A stretch of 35,880 nt of DNA from Fimenecus sp051881415. GTDB lineage: Bacteria; Bacillota; Clostridia; Oscillospirales; Acutalibacteraceae. Of this stretch, positions 1 through 6,613 are shown piece by piece; position 1 is the stretch's first letter, and each line of letters begins with the position of its first letter. Made by a program: the position numbers and the translations under genes. The stretch lies in contig JBJEPV010000127.1 in the NCBI GenBank assembly GCA_051881415.1, positions 1 to 35,880 of the forward strand, read 5' to 3'. Under the pieces are notes generated by a model. The model made no database searches, had not been told where the DNA came from, and saw only the letters and a list, made by a program, of their open reading frames with translations.

Positions 1-1
1 A

Positions 2-1144
2 ACCGTTTCCGAGAAATATATCGAGGAATTTTGGACGGATGTGAAGGGCATGAACATCCGCGAGGCGACCGTGCACCCGAAAGCCACCGAAAATATCGAC
101 GAGATTATTTCGATTATTTCCACCCTTGTGGAAAAAGGCTATGCCTATCCCGTGGAAAACGGCGATGTGTATTTCAGCCCCAAAAAGTTTAAGGAGTACG
201 GCAAACTGTCGCACCAGCCGCTCGAAGATTTGGAGGCTGGCGCGCGCATCAACATCGGCGAGCTCAAAAAAGAGCCGATGGATTTTGCCCTTTGGAAAGG
301 CGCAAAGCCCGGCGAGCCCGCGTGGGATTCCCCGTGGGGCAAGGGCAGACCCGGCTGGCACATTGAGTGCTCGGCAATGGTGCGCCGCTATCTCGGCAAC
401 ACGATTGACATTCACTGCGGCGGGCAGGATTTGATTTTCCCGCACCACGAAAACGAAATCGCGCAAAGCGAGTGCTGTAACGGTGTGCCGTTCGCAAAAT
501 ATTGGATGCACAACGGCTATATCAATGTGGATAATGTCAAAATGTCCAAATCCTTGGGCAATTTCTTCACCGTGCGCGATGTCGCCGAAAAATACGGCTA
601 TGAGCCGATTCGCTATTTGATGATTTCTTCGCAGTACCGTAGCCCCATCAATTACAGCGTGGATATTATCGAGCAGTGCAAAGCGTCGCTTGTTCGCCTT
701 TACACCTGCCGCGACAGTTTGGATTTTGCCTTGCAAAACGCGGGCGACACCGTGCCCGACAATGCAGACGAAATCAAAAAACAACTGGACAGCCGCCGCG
801 AGCAGTTCTGCCGCGCGATGGATGATGACTTAAACACCGCCGACGGCATTGCCGCCGTATTTGAATTGGTGCGCGACATCAATGTTTCGGTGTTGGAGTC
901 CGGTTCCAAAGACCTTGTGGCGTATGCAATCAAACTGTTTGATGAGTTGACGGGTGTTTTGGGGCTTGTTTATAACCGTAAAGCCGAAGCCCTTGACAGC
1001 GAAATCGAAGCCTTAATCGAGGCGCGTCAGGCGGCACGCAAGGCAAAAAACTGGGCGGAGGCGGACCGCATCCGCGACGAGTTAAAAGCACAGGGCATTG
1101 TTTTGGAGGATACGCCGCAGGGCGTGAAATGGCATCGCGCGTAA
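2..1144 (+). CDS. cysS: Cysteine--tRNA ligase, 3' part (5' end outside window)
   Basis: This class I aminoacyl-tRNA synthetase charges tRNA-Cys in the cytoplasm. The reading frame is open from base 2, so the gene starts before the window. About 380 residues are visible, against roughly 460 for the family, so the N-terminal part with the HIGH motif is missing. Visible landmarks are the WHIECSAM segment and the HHENEIAQSE segment, which carry the zinc-binding Cys and His of CysRS, and the KMSKSLGN motif around bases 540-563 that binds ATP. The C-terminal helical tail (AEADRIRDEL) is typical. The next gene begins 31 bases downstream with no terminator between, so it is probably cotranscribed. 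Identification is secure; only the start is unseen. Confidence 0.97.
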   Translation, partial: TVSEKYIEEFWTDVKGMNIREATVHPKATENIDEIISIISTLVEKGYAYPVENGDVYFSPKKFKEYGKLSHQPLEDLEAGARINIGELKKEPMDFALWKGAKPGEPAWDSPWGKGRPGWHIECSAMVRRYLGNTIDIHCGGQDLIFPHHENEIAQSECCNGVPFAKYWMHNGYINVDNVKMSKSLGNFFTVRDVAEKYGYEPIRYLMISSQYRSPINYSVDIIEQCKASLVRLYTCRDSLDFALQNAGDTVPDNADEIKKQLDSRREQFCRAMDDDLNTADGIAAVFELVRDINVSVLESGSKDLVAYAIKLFDELTGVLGLVYNRKAEALDSEIEALIEARQAARKAKNWAEADRIRDELKAQGIVLEDTPQGVKWHRA

Positions 1145-1175
1145 GCGGCGGTGATCGAAAAATAAGGAGGATATT

Positions 1176-2177
1176 ATGGAAGTTTTAAACCGAGCCGCGA
1201 TTAAAGCGGACGCACGCAATTTTATCGGGCAAAACCGCCGCTGGCTTTCTATGGCGCTGGCCTGTTTGCCGCTGTTTTTGTTGCAGGGCGCGATTTCCGG
1301 CGGAATTACGGTGTTGCAACAGGTTGCGCAGGACGGCGATACGCAGTATACCGCTTCTGTCGGCACCAATGCCATTACATGGTTGCTTATTCCCTTTACC
1401 GTGGCGATGGCAGGGTATTATTTAAACCAAATCCGCGGCTTTAATCCTGCATGGCAAAGTCTTTACAAAGAGGGCTTAGACCGTTACGGCAAATATTTTA
1501 CCGTTGGATTTGTCACGCAGATTATCATTGCACTGTGGTCGCTGTTGCTGTTTGTTCCCGGGATTATCAAATCCTATGAATACCGCTTTGTACACAATGT
1601 GATTCACGACAATCCGAATCTGTCGCAAAGCCAGGCGCGCGATTTGAGCCGCCGCATGACAGACGGCTTTAAAAGCGACATCTTCGTGTTGGATTTGAGT
1701 TTTGTTTTGTGGTATATGCTGACGGGCATTACCTTCGGGCTTGCGGCATTCTATGTTGTGCCGTATGTGCAAACCACACAGGCCATGTATTATGAAAATT
1801 TAAAGAATTACGCGATTGCGCAGGGCAAAGCCGCGCCCGCGGAATTCGGGTTGATGCCCGTGCCGCCGTACGGCGCACAGCCGCCCGTTTCGGGGCAACC
1901 CTACGCGCAAAATCCGCAGGCACCGTATCAAGCCAATCCCTATGCGGCAAACCCCTATGCACAGCAAGCGCCTAATGCGGCAAATCCGTATGCGCAAAAT
2001 GCACCGTACACGCCGCCGCAAGCACCTTATGCGGACCCGAATGTGCAAGCGCAAAGCGCACAACCCTTTACCCCGCCTGCACCCGAAAGCACCTTTGTAC
2101 CCGGCGGGGAAACCCCAACTGCGGACAAAACCGTTTTCAACGGTGATGAAGCGGACAACGATAAACAAGACTTTTAA
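1176..2177 (+). CDS. DUF975 family integral membrane protein with Pro/Tyr/Gln-rich tail
   Basis: The protein has 333 residues. The first 200 or so hold about four hydrophobic segments (roughly 24-46, 63-84, 108-132 and 170-198). They also carry the DUF975 pattern: an EYRF stretch after a PGIIKSY turn, a DNPNLSQSQA segment, and a DLSFVLWYMLTGITFG segment followed by PYVQTTQAMYYENL. The function of DUF975 is not established. From about residue 225 the protein becomes a low-complexity tail rich in Pro, Ala, Tyr, Gln and Asn with repeated NPYA units, probably disordered and cytoplasmic. An AAGGAGG ribosome binding site lies 6-7 bases before the ATG. It sits between cysS and the phosphomutase-like gene in a closely packed run, which by itself does not reveal its job. 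Confidence 0.85.
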   Translation: MEVLNRAAIKADARNFIGQNRRWLSMALACLPLFLLQGAISGGITVLQQVAQDGDTQYTASVGTNAITWLLIPFTVAMAGYYLNQIRGFNPAWQSLYKEGLDRYGKYFTVGFVTQIIIALWSLLLFVPGIIKSYEYRFVHNVIHDNPNLSQSQARDLSRRMTDGFKSDIFVLDLSFVLWYMLTGITFGLAAFYVVPYVQTTQAMYYENLKNYAIAQGKAAPAEFGLMPVPPYGAQPPVSGQPYAQNPQAPYQANPYAANPYAQQAPNAANPYAQNAPYTPPQAPYADPNVQAQSAQPFTPPAPESTFVPGGETPTADKTVFNGDEADNDKQDF

Positions 2178-2195
2178 AATGCGGAGGCATTCCCA

Positions 2196-3410
2196 ATGAA
2201 ATATGTAGTGGTATTATGTGACGGTATGGCGGACTATCCTGTGCCCGCCCTGGGGGGCAAAACCCCGATGATGTGCGCTGACAAGCCGCATATCGACGCG
2301 CTCGCCCAAAAAGGCGAGGTCGGGCTTGTACGCACGGTTGCCGCGGGGTTAAAGCCCGGCAGTGATGTTGCCAATATGAGCGTTTTGGGCTTTGACCCGA
2401 AAAAATACTATACGGGGCGTTCGCCGTTGGAGGCGGCAAGCATCGGTGTGGATTTGAAAGATACCGATGTGACCTTGCGCACCAATCTTGTCACATTGTC
2501 CGACGCGCCGAATTATGAAGACAAAACCATGGTGGACTATTGCGCGGGCGATATTTCCACGGCAGAAGCCGCCGAGATTATGCAAGATGTCGAAGCACAC
2601 TTCGGCAACGAAATGTTCAAGTTTTATGCGGGCGTCAGTTACCGCCACTGTTTGGTTTGGTCGAACGGCACAACCGACCTCGGCAATATGACGCCGCCGC
2701 ACGATATTTCGGGGCGCGTGGTCGGCGAATATCTTTCCGAATCCGAAAATGCCAAGCCGTTAATTCAAATGATGAAAGACAGTTACGCGTTTTTGTCCGA
2801 ACACCCCGTCAACAAAAAGCGTGTTGCCGAGGGCAAACGCCCCGCAAACTCCATTTGGATGTGGGGCGAGGGCAAAAAGCCGATGTTGCCCGCGTTTTCC
2901 GATGTGTACGGCAAAAAAGGCGCAATCGTTTCGGCGGTTGACCTGTTAAAAGGCATTGCCAAATGTGCCAAAATGGAAGCCCCCGAGGTCGAGGGCGCGA
3001 CCGGCTATATCGACACGAATTTCGAGGGCAAGGCGCACGCCGCAGTGGACGCGCTCAAAAACGGCTGTGACTTTGTGTATATCCATTTGGAAGCGCCCGA
3101 CGAGTGCGGACATCGCAACGAGCCCGAAAACAAGGTGAAAGCCATTGAAATGATTGACAGCCGCGTATTGCCGATTGTGCTGGACGGCTTACAGGAAATC
3201 GGGGAGGACTATAAAATTATGGTCTTGCCCGACCACCCCACACCGATTGTCACGCAAACCCACGCCGCCGACCCCGTGCCGTATTTGATTTATCACAAGG
3301 CGAACGAAAAACAGGGCGTGGACAGTATCAACGAAGAAACCGCAAAAAATACGGGCATTTTCATTGAAAACGGCCCCGATATTATGCGTAAATTTTTGGA
3401 GGAAGCATAA
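2196..3410 (+). CDS. ApgM-family phosphoglycerate mutase-like enzyme / proposed homoserine kinase
   Basis: This 404-residue enzyme is of the alkaline phosphatase superfamily, ApgM branch. The metal-binding Asp9 (VVLCDGMADYP), a GSDVANMSVLGFDP segment with a likely nucleophile serine (Ser56), the EAPDECGHRNE segment and the PDHPTPI segment near the C-terminus are all visible. ApgM members interconvert 2- and 3-phosphoglycerate. However, a bacterial subfamily of this length (the TIGR02535 type) has been proposed to be a non-orthologous homoserine kinase. Here the stop codon directly abuts the ATG of an O-acetylhomoserine sulfhydrylase gene, so both may act around homoserine. I infer homoserine kinase as a serious alternative; sequence reading cannot decide. 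The GGAGG ribosome binding site precedes the ATG, and the gene lies in the cysS-led run. Confidence 0.88.
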   Translation: MKYVVVLCDGMADYPVPALGGKTPMMCADKPHIDALAQKGEVGLVRTVAAGLKPGSDVANMSVLGFDPKKYYTGRSPLEAASIGVDLKDTDVTLRTNLVTLSDAPNYEDKTMVDYCAGDISTAEAAEIMQDVEAHFGNEMFKFYAGVSYRHCLVWSNGTTDLGNMTPPHDISGRVVGEYLSESENAKPLIQMMKDSYAFLSEHPVNKKRVAEGKRPANSIWMWGEGKKPMLPAFSDVYGKKGAIVSAVDLLKGIAKCAKMEAPEVEGATGYIDTNFEGKAHAAVDALKNGCDFVYIHLEAPDECGHRNEPENKVKAIEMIDSRVLPIVLDGLQEIGEDYKIMVLPDHPTPIVTQTHAADPVPYLIYHKANEKQGVDSINEETAKNTGIFIENGPDIMRKFLEEA

Positions 3411-4685
3411 ATGCAGGATTACGCGCTTGAAACCAAATGCGTGCAGTGCGGGTACAGCCCCAAAAACGGCGAACCGCGCGTACTGCCGATTTACCAAAGT
3501 ACAACTTATAAATACGATACCAGCGAAGCGATGGCAAAGCTGTTCGATTTAGAGCCGGGGTATATGTATACCCGCCTTGCCAACCCCACCAATGACGCCG
3601 TTGCCGCAAAAATCACCGCGCTCGAAGGCGGCGTTGCGGGCGTGCTGACTTCTTCGGGGCAGTCGGCGAATTTCTTTGCGCTGATTAACATTCTCGGCGC
3701 AGGCGACCATTTGGTTTCCGCCGCAACCATTTACGGCGGCACATTTAATCTGTTCAATGTGACCATGCGTAAAATCGGCATCGAGGTTACCTTTGTTGAC
3801 CCGAATGCAAGTGAGGAAGAACTGGCGGCGGCGTTCCGCCCCAATACAAAGGCGATGTTCGGCGAAACGATTGCAAATCCCTCTTTGGATATTCTCGATA
3901 TTGAAAAATTTGCCCGCGTTGCCCACGCGCACGGTGTGCCGCTCATAGTGGACAACACCTTCCCTACACCGATTAACTGCCGCCCGTTCGAGTACGGCGC
4001 GGATATTGTCACCCACTCCACCACCAAATATATGGAGGGGCACGCCACCACCATCGGCGGCGCGGTCATTGACAGCGGCAATTTCGATTGGGAACAAAAC
4101 GACAAATTTCCGGGGCTTACCACGCCCGATGAAAGTTATCACGGCGCGGTGTATACCCGTGATTTCGGCAAAGCGGGGTACATCACCAAAATCGTCGCCC
4201 AGCTTTTGCGCGATTACGGCTCTACACCGTCACCGCAAAACAGTTTTTATCTGAATTTGGGGTTGGAAACGCTCGCTCTGCGCGTCGAGCGCCACTGCGA
4301 AAATGCGCAAACCGTTGCCGAGTATCTCGCCAAGAATGACAAAATTTCGTGGGTGAATTACCCGGGGCTTCCTGACAACAAATACCATGCGCTCGCCCAA
4401 AAGTATATGCCGAAAGGCACCTGCGGCGTGATTTCGTTTGGCGTGAAAGGCGGCAGAGAAGCGGCAGAGAAATTTATGAATTCTTTGAAACTTGCCGCGA
4501 TTGTCACACACGTTGCCGACGCGCGCACCTGTGTACTGCACCCCGCATCGTCCACACACCGCCAACTTTCCGACAAGGAATTGGTGGAGTGCGGCGTAAC
4601 ACCCGATTTAATCCGTCTGTCGGTCGGCATTGAAAATGTCAACGATATTTTGGCGGATATTGAACAGGCGTTGCAGACGTTGTAA
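3411..4685 (+). CDS. metY: O-acetylhomoserine aminocarboxypropyltransferase / sulfhydrylase
   Basis: This is a cytoplasmic PLP enzyme of the Cys/Met metabolism family, 424 residues long. It makes homocysteine from O-acetylhomoserine and sulfide, the direct sulfhydrylation route to methionine. The PLP lysine is Lys206 in the HSTTKYMEGH motif. The IVDNTFPTP segment (about 179-187), with the PLP-contacting Asp, and the TSSGQSA phosphate-binding segment (about 80-86) are also present. The long insertion typical of MetY rather than MetB/MetC is visible (residues around 215-250). The ATG follows the previous stop codon with no spacing, and its ribosome binding site GGAGG lies inside the end of the upstream gene, which suggests translational coupling. 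No SAM riboswitch precedes it. MetY versus a cystathionine synthase or lyase is decided by length and insertion. Confidence 0.93.
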   Translation: MQDYALETKCVQCGYSPKNGEPRVLPIYQSTTYKYDTSEAMAKLFDLEPGYMYTRLANPTNDAVAAKITALEGGVAGVLTSSGQSANFFALINILGAGDHLVSAATIYGGTFNLFNVTMRKIGIEVTFVDPNASEEELAAAFRPNTKAMFGETIANPSLDILDIEKFARVAHAHGVPLIVDNTFPTPINCRPFEYGADIVTHSTTKYMEGHATTIGGAVIDSGNFDWEQNDKFPGLTTPDESYHGAVYTRDFGKAGYITKIVAQLLRDYGSTPSPQNSFYLNLGLETLALRVERHCENAQTVAEYLAKNDKISWVNYPGLPDNKYHALAQKYMPKGTCGVISFGVKGGREAAEKFMNSLKLAAIVTHVADARTCVLHPASSTHRQLSDKELVECGVTPDLIRLSVGIENVNDILADIEQALQTL

Positions 4686-4707
4686 CGCCGAAAGAGGGGG
4701 AGAAAGA

Positions 4708-5862
4708 ATGCGCAAAACCAAGAAAAATATTATCAAAGCCCTGGCGATTGTGCTGGCGGTTTTGCTGACAGCGGCTATCGCGTTCGGGATTTGGGCTTTT
4801 CCCGTCAAGGGCAAGGCAAACAGCGAATTTTGGCTGTCAAGCGACACTTACCGTTTAGAAGATACGGTTGTTTTGCAAAAAGAACCGGGCAAGGACTTTA
4901 AAATCCTGAACCTTGCCGATATTCAGTACGATGATTGGTACGACATCGGGCAGAGAAAATATACCGAGGAAACCATTCGTCAACTTGTCAAGGAAACACA
5001 ACCCGATTTAATCACGATGACGGGCGACCAGGTTTGGGCACCATTCCAAAAGCACTCGCAAAAACAACTCATCAAGTTTATGGATTCGTTCGGGATTCCG
5101 TGGGCGCCTGTGTTCGGCAACCACGACGGCGAGGGCAATGCCGACAAAAATTGGTTGGCTGACCGCTATATGGAGTCCGAATACTGCCTGTTCAAAAAAG
5201 GCCCGAACAACATCGGCGGTGTCGGCAATTATGTCATCAACATTATGGAGGGTGACAAAATCGTGCAGTCGCTGATTATGATGGACTCGGGCGCTTGGCG
5301 CGGGTATGAAAATATGCCCGAGGAGCGCAAAATGATTGCCGACGCGATTGACAACGACACGCAGGAATACATATTCAATGCAGACGGTACGCGCAAGCAA
5401 GACGCATTCGGCACAGGCTATGAATTTATCAGCGAAAGCCAAATTGCGTGGTACAAATGGGCTGTGGAGGGTGCAAAACAGGTGAACGGCGGCGAAACGC
5501 CCGAGTCGGTATTGTTCTTCCATATCGCGTTGCCCGAATACTACAACGCATATCTGCAATGGAAAGACAGCGGCTATGACAGCGCAATGGGCTTCGGTGA
5601 AAAGCGCGAAACGGTTTGTTGCCCGAGCGTAAATTCGGGAATGTTCTCGGTGATAAAAGACCTCGGCAGTACCAAAAATGTGGTGGTCGGGCACGACCAT
5701 GTGAACAACTATTCCGTGCTGTATGAGGGCGTGCGCTTAACTTACGGTATGAAAACGGGCGACCGTTGCTATGCCGACGGTGACATGAACGGCGGCACAC
5801 TGCTCACCGTGACCGACAACGGCGTTTTGACCGAGCATCAATATGTAACGGTTGAAAAATAA
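4708..5862 (+). CDS. Membrane-anchored metallophosphoesterase (calcineurin-like)
   Basis: The protein has 384 residues from the chosen ATG, which follows an AAAGAGGGGGAGA ribosome binding site. A longer in-frame start at 4630 lies inside metY and is rejected. The N-terminus is basic (MRKTKKNIIK) followed by one hydrophobic segment (about 11-31), so the enzyme is probably tethered outside the cell. The two-metal phosphoesterase motifs appear in order: LADIQYDDW (D-x-Q in place of the usual D-x-H), MTGDQVW, FGNHDGEG, a FHIALPEY histidine, and GHDHVNNY near the C-terminus. The substrate is unknown. It is the last gene of the cysS-led run and is followed by a clear terminator. Family identification is strong; the specific role is open. 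Confidence 0.88.
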   Translation: MRKTKKNIIKALAIVLAVLLTAAIAFGIWAFPVKGKANSEFWLSSDTYRLEDTVVLQKEPGKDFKILNLADIQYDDWYDIGQRKYTEETIRQLVKETQPDLITMTGDQVWAPFQKHSQKQLIKFMDSFGIPWAPVFGNHDGEGNADKNWLADRYMESEYCLFKKGPNNIGGVGNYVINIMEGDKIVQSLIMMDSGAWRGYENMPEERKMIADAIDNDTQEYIFNADGTRKQDAFGTGYEFISESQIAWYKWAVEGAKQVNGGETPESVLFFHIALPEYYNAYLQWKDSGYDSAMGFGEKRETVCCPSVNSGMFSVIKDLGSTKNVVVGHDHVNNYSVLYEGVRLTYGMKTGDRCYADGDMNGGTLLTVTDNGVLTEHQYVTVEK

Positions 5863-5874
5863 ACCAAAAACGAG

Positions 5875-5902
5875 AGGCGGGGTGTATATGCCCGCCTTTT
5901 TC
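5875..5902 (+). terminator. Rho-independent terminator after the metallophosphoesterase
   Basis: AGGCGGG (5875-5881) pairs with CCCGCCT (5891-5897) across a 9-base loop and is followed by a T run. It lies 13 bases after the stop codon and closes the operon led by cysS. Confidence 0.85.
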
Positions 5903-5934
5903 GTGCTTTTTTCTTTCTTTTTCACAAATAAACC

Positions 5935-5963
5935 TTGCAAATTTCAGCCTATGCGCATAAAAT
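5935..5963 (+). promoter_or_regulatory. Sigma-A-type promoter ahead of the RAYT and ilvD
   Basis: A -35 box TTGCAA (5935-5940), a 17-base spacer and a -10 box TAAAAT (5958-5963) lie after the upstream terminator and about 110 bases before the transposase ATG. It is the only good promoter I see upstream of ilvD, so it may serve both genes. Confidence 0.6.
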
Positions 5964-6008
5964 AGTAAATAATTCGTTCTGAGTATGCTGTAAGTTCAGC
6001 GTGTTTGT

Positions 6009-6033
6009 GTAGGGAACGGTCTTGACCGTTCCG
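6009..6033 (+). repeat. REP-like palindrome, copy upstream of the RAYT
   Basis: GGAACGGTC (6013-6021) and GACCGTTCC (6024-6032) form a perfect 9-bp stem with a 2-base loop (TT). The copy is preceded by GTAG and followed by G. The same palindrome recurs at 6187, 6350 and 35238. Its position next to a REP-associated transposase fits a RAYT substrate. Confidence 0.8.
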
Positions 6034-6071
6034 AAAAAAGGAAAAGTCAACCGCGGGAAATGGGTGAAACT

Positions 6072-6569
6072 ATGAATTTGCCAAACAGAAAATTACCGCG
6101 TTTAAAAGACTATGATTATGCCGCACAAGTGTATTATTACCTCACGGTTTGTACGCATAATAAGGAAAACATATTTGGTTGTGTAGGGAACGGTCAAGAC
6201 CGTTCCGCCGTGCATCTCACAAAAATCGGAAAAATCGCCGAAGCAGAACTCTTAAAAATTCCAACTCGCTATAACGGTGTTCGGATTGACGATTACATCG
6301 TTATGCCGAATCATATTCATCTGATTTTGATTTTGGGCTGTGACCTTGCGGAACGGTCAAGACCGTTCCCTACGGTATCGGAAATCATCGGGCTTTACAA
6401 ATCGGGCGTGAGCCGACGGATACACGCGGAAACAGAGTATCAAAACCCGATTTGGCAGAAATCATTTTATGATACCGTTTTGACAAACGAACAGCAGTAC
6501 CTTTCCGTTCGAGAATACATTGCCTATAATCCTATTAAATGGAAACAGGGAAAAGGAACGGATTTTTAA
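6072..6569 (+). CDS. REP-associated tyrosine transposase (RAYT, IS200/Y1-HUH type)
   Basis: This is a 165-residue single-domain Y1 HUH nuclease, the length typical of RAYTs. The HUH motif is at 81-83 (MPNHIHLIL). The likely nucleophile tyrosine is Tyr143 in the NEQQYLSVREYIAYNP segment, and the N-terminal LPNRK..RLKDYDY and YYYLTVCTHN segments match the family. RAYTs nick single-stranded DNA at REP palindromes. I chose the ATG at 6072 because GGTGA sits just before it; an ATG at 6060 would add four residues. Two palindromes are embedded in the coding sequence (6187-6206 and 6350-6369) and encode residues of about 39-45 and 93-100 without breaking the frame. ilvD follows after 44 bases. The enzyme looks intact. 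Confidence 0.88.
   Translation: MNLPNRKLPRLKDYDYAAQVYYYLTVCTHNKENIFGCVGNGQDRSAVHLTKIGKIAEAELLKIPTRYNGVRIDDYIVMPNHIHLILILGCDLAERSRPFPTVSEIIGLYKSGVSRRIHAETEYQNPIWQKSFYDTVLTNEQQYLSVREYIAYNPIKWKQGKGTDF
6185..6207 (+). repeat. REP-like palindrome inside the RAYT gene, forward copy
   Basis: GTAGG precedes GGAACGGTC (6187-6195), which pairs perfectly with GACCGTTCC (6198-6206) across AA. The orientation matches the copy at 6013. It is translated in frame as part of the segment CVGNGQDRSAV. Confidence 0.85.
6350..6373 (-). repeat. REP-like palindrome inside the RAYT gene, inverted copy
   Basis: GGAACGGTC (6350-6358) and GACCGTTCC (6361-6369) are followed by CTAC. The flanking GTAGGG is therefore on the opposite strand, and the copy is inverted relative to 6187. 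It is translated in frame as LAERSRPFPTV. The two internal copies lie on either side of the HUH motif. Confidence 0.85.
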
Positions 6570-6613
6570 AGTATGCATTTTATTTTGTTATATCACTTCC
6601 GGGAGGCAAAAAT

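Noticed and set aside
3360..3411. SAM riboswitch ahead of metY
   Set aside because: metY begins right after the preceding stop codon, leaving no room for a leader.
5863..6613. T-box or leucine leader upstream of ilvD
   Set aside because: There is no T-box consensus, specifier stem or leader peptide; the region holds a promoter, REP palindromes and the transposase.
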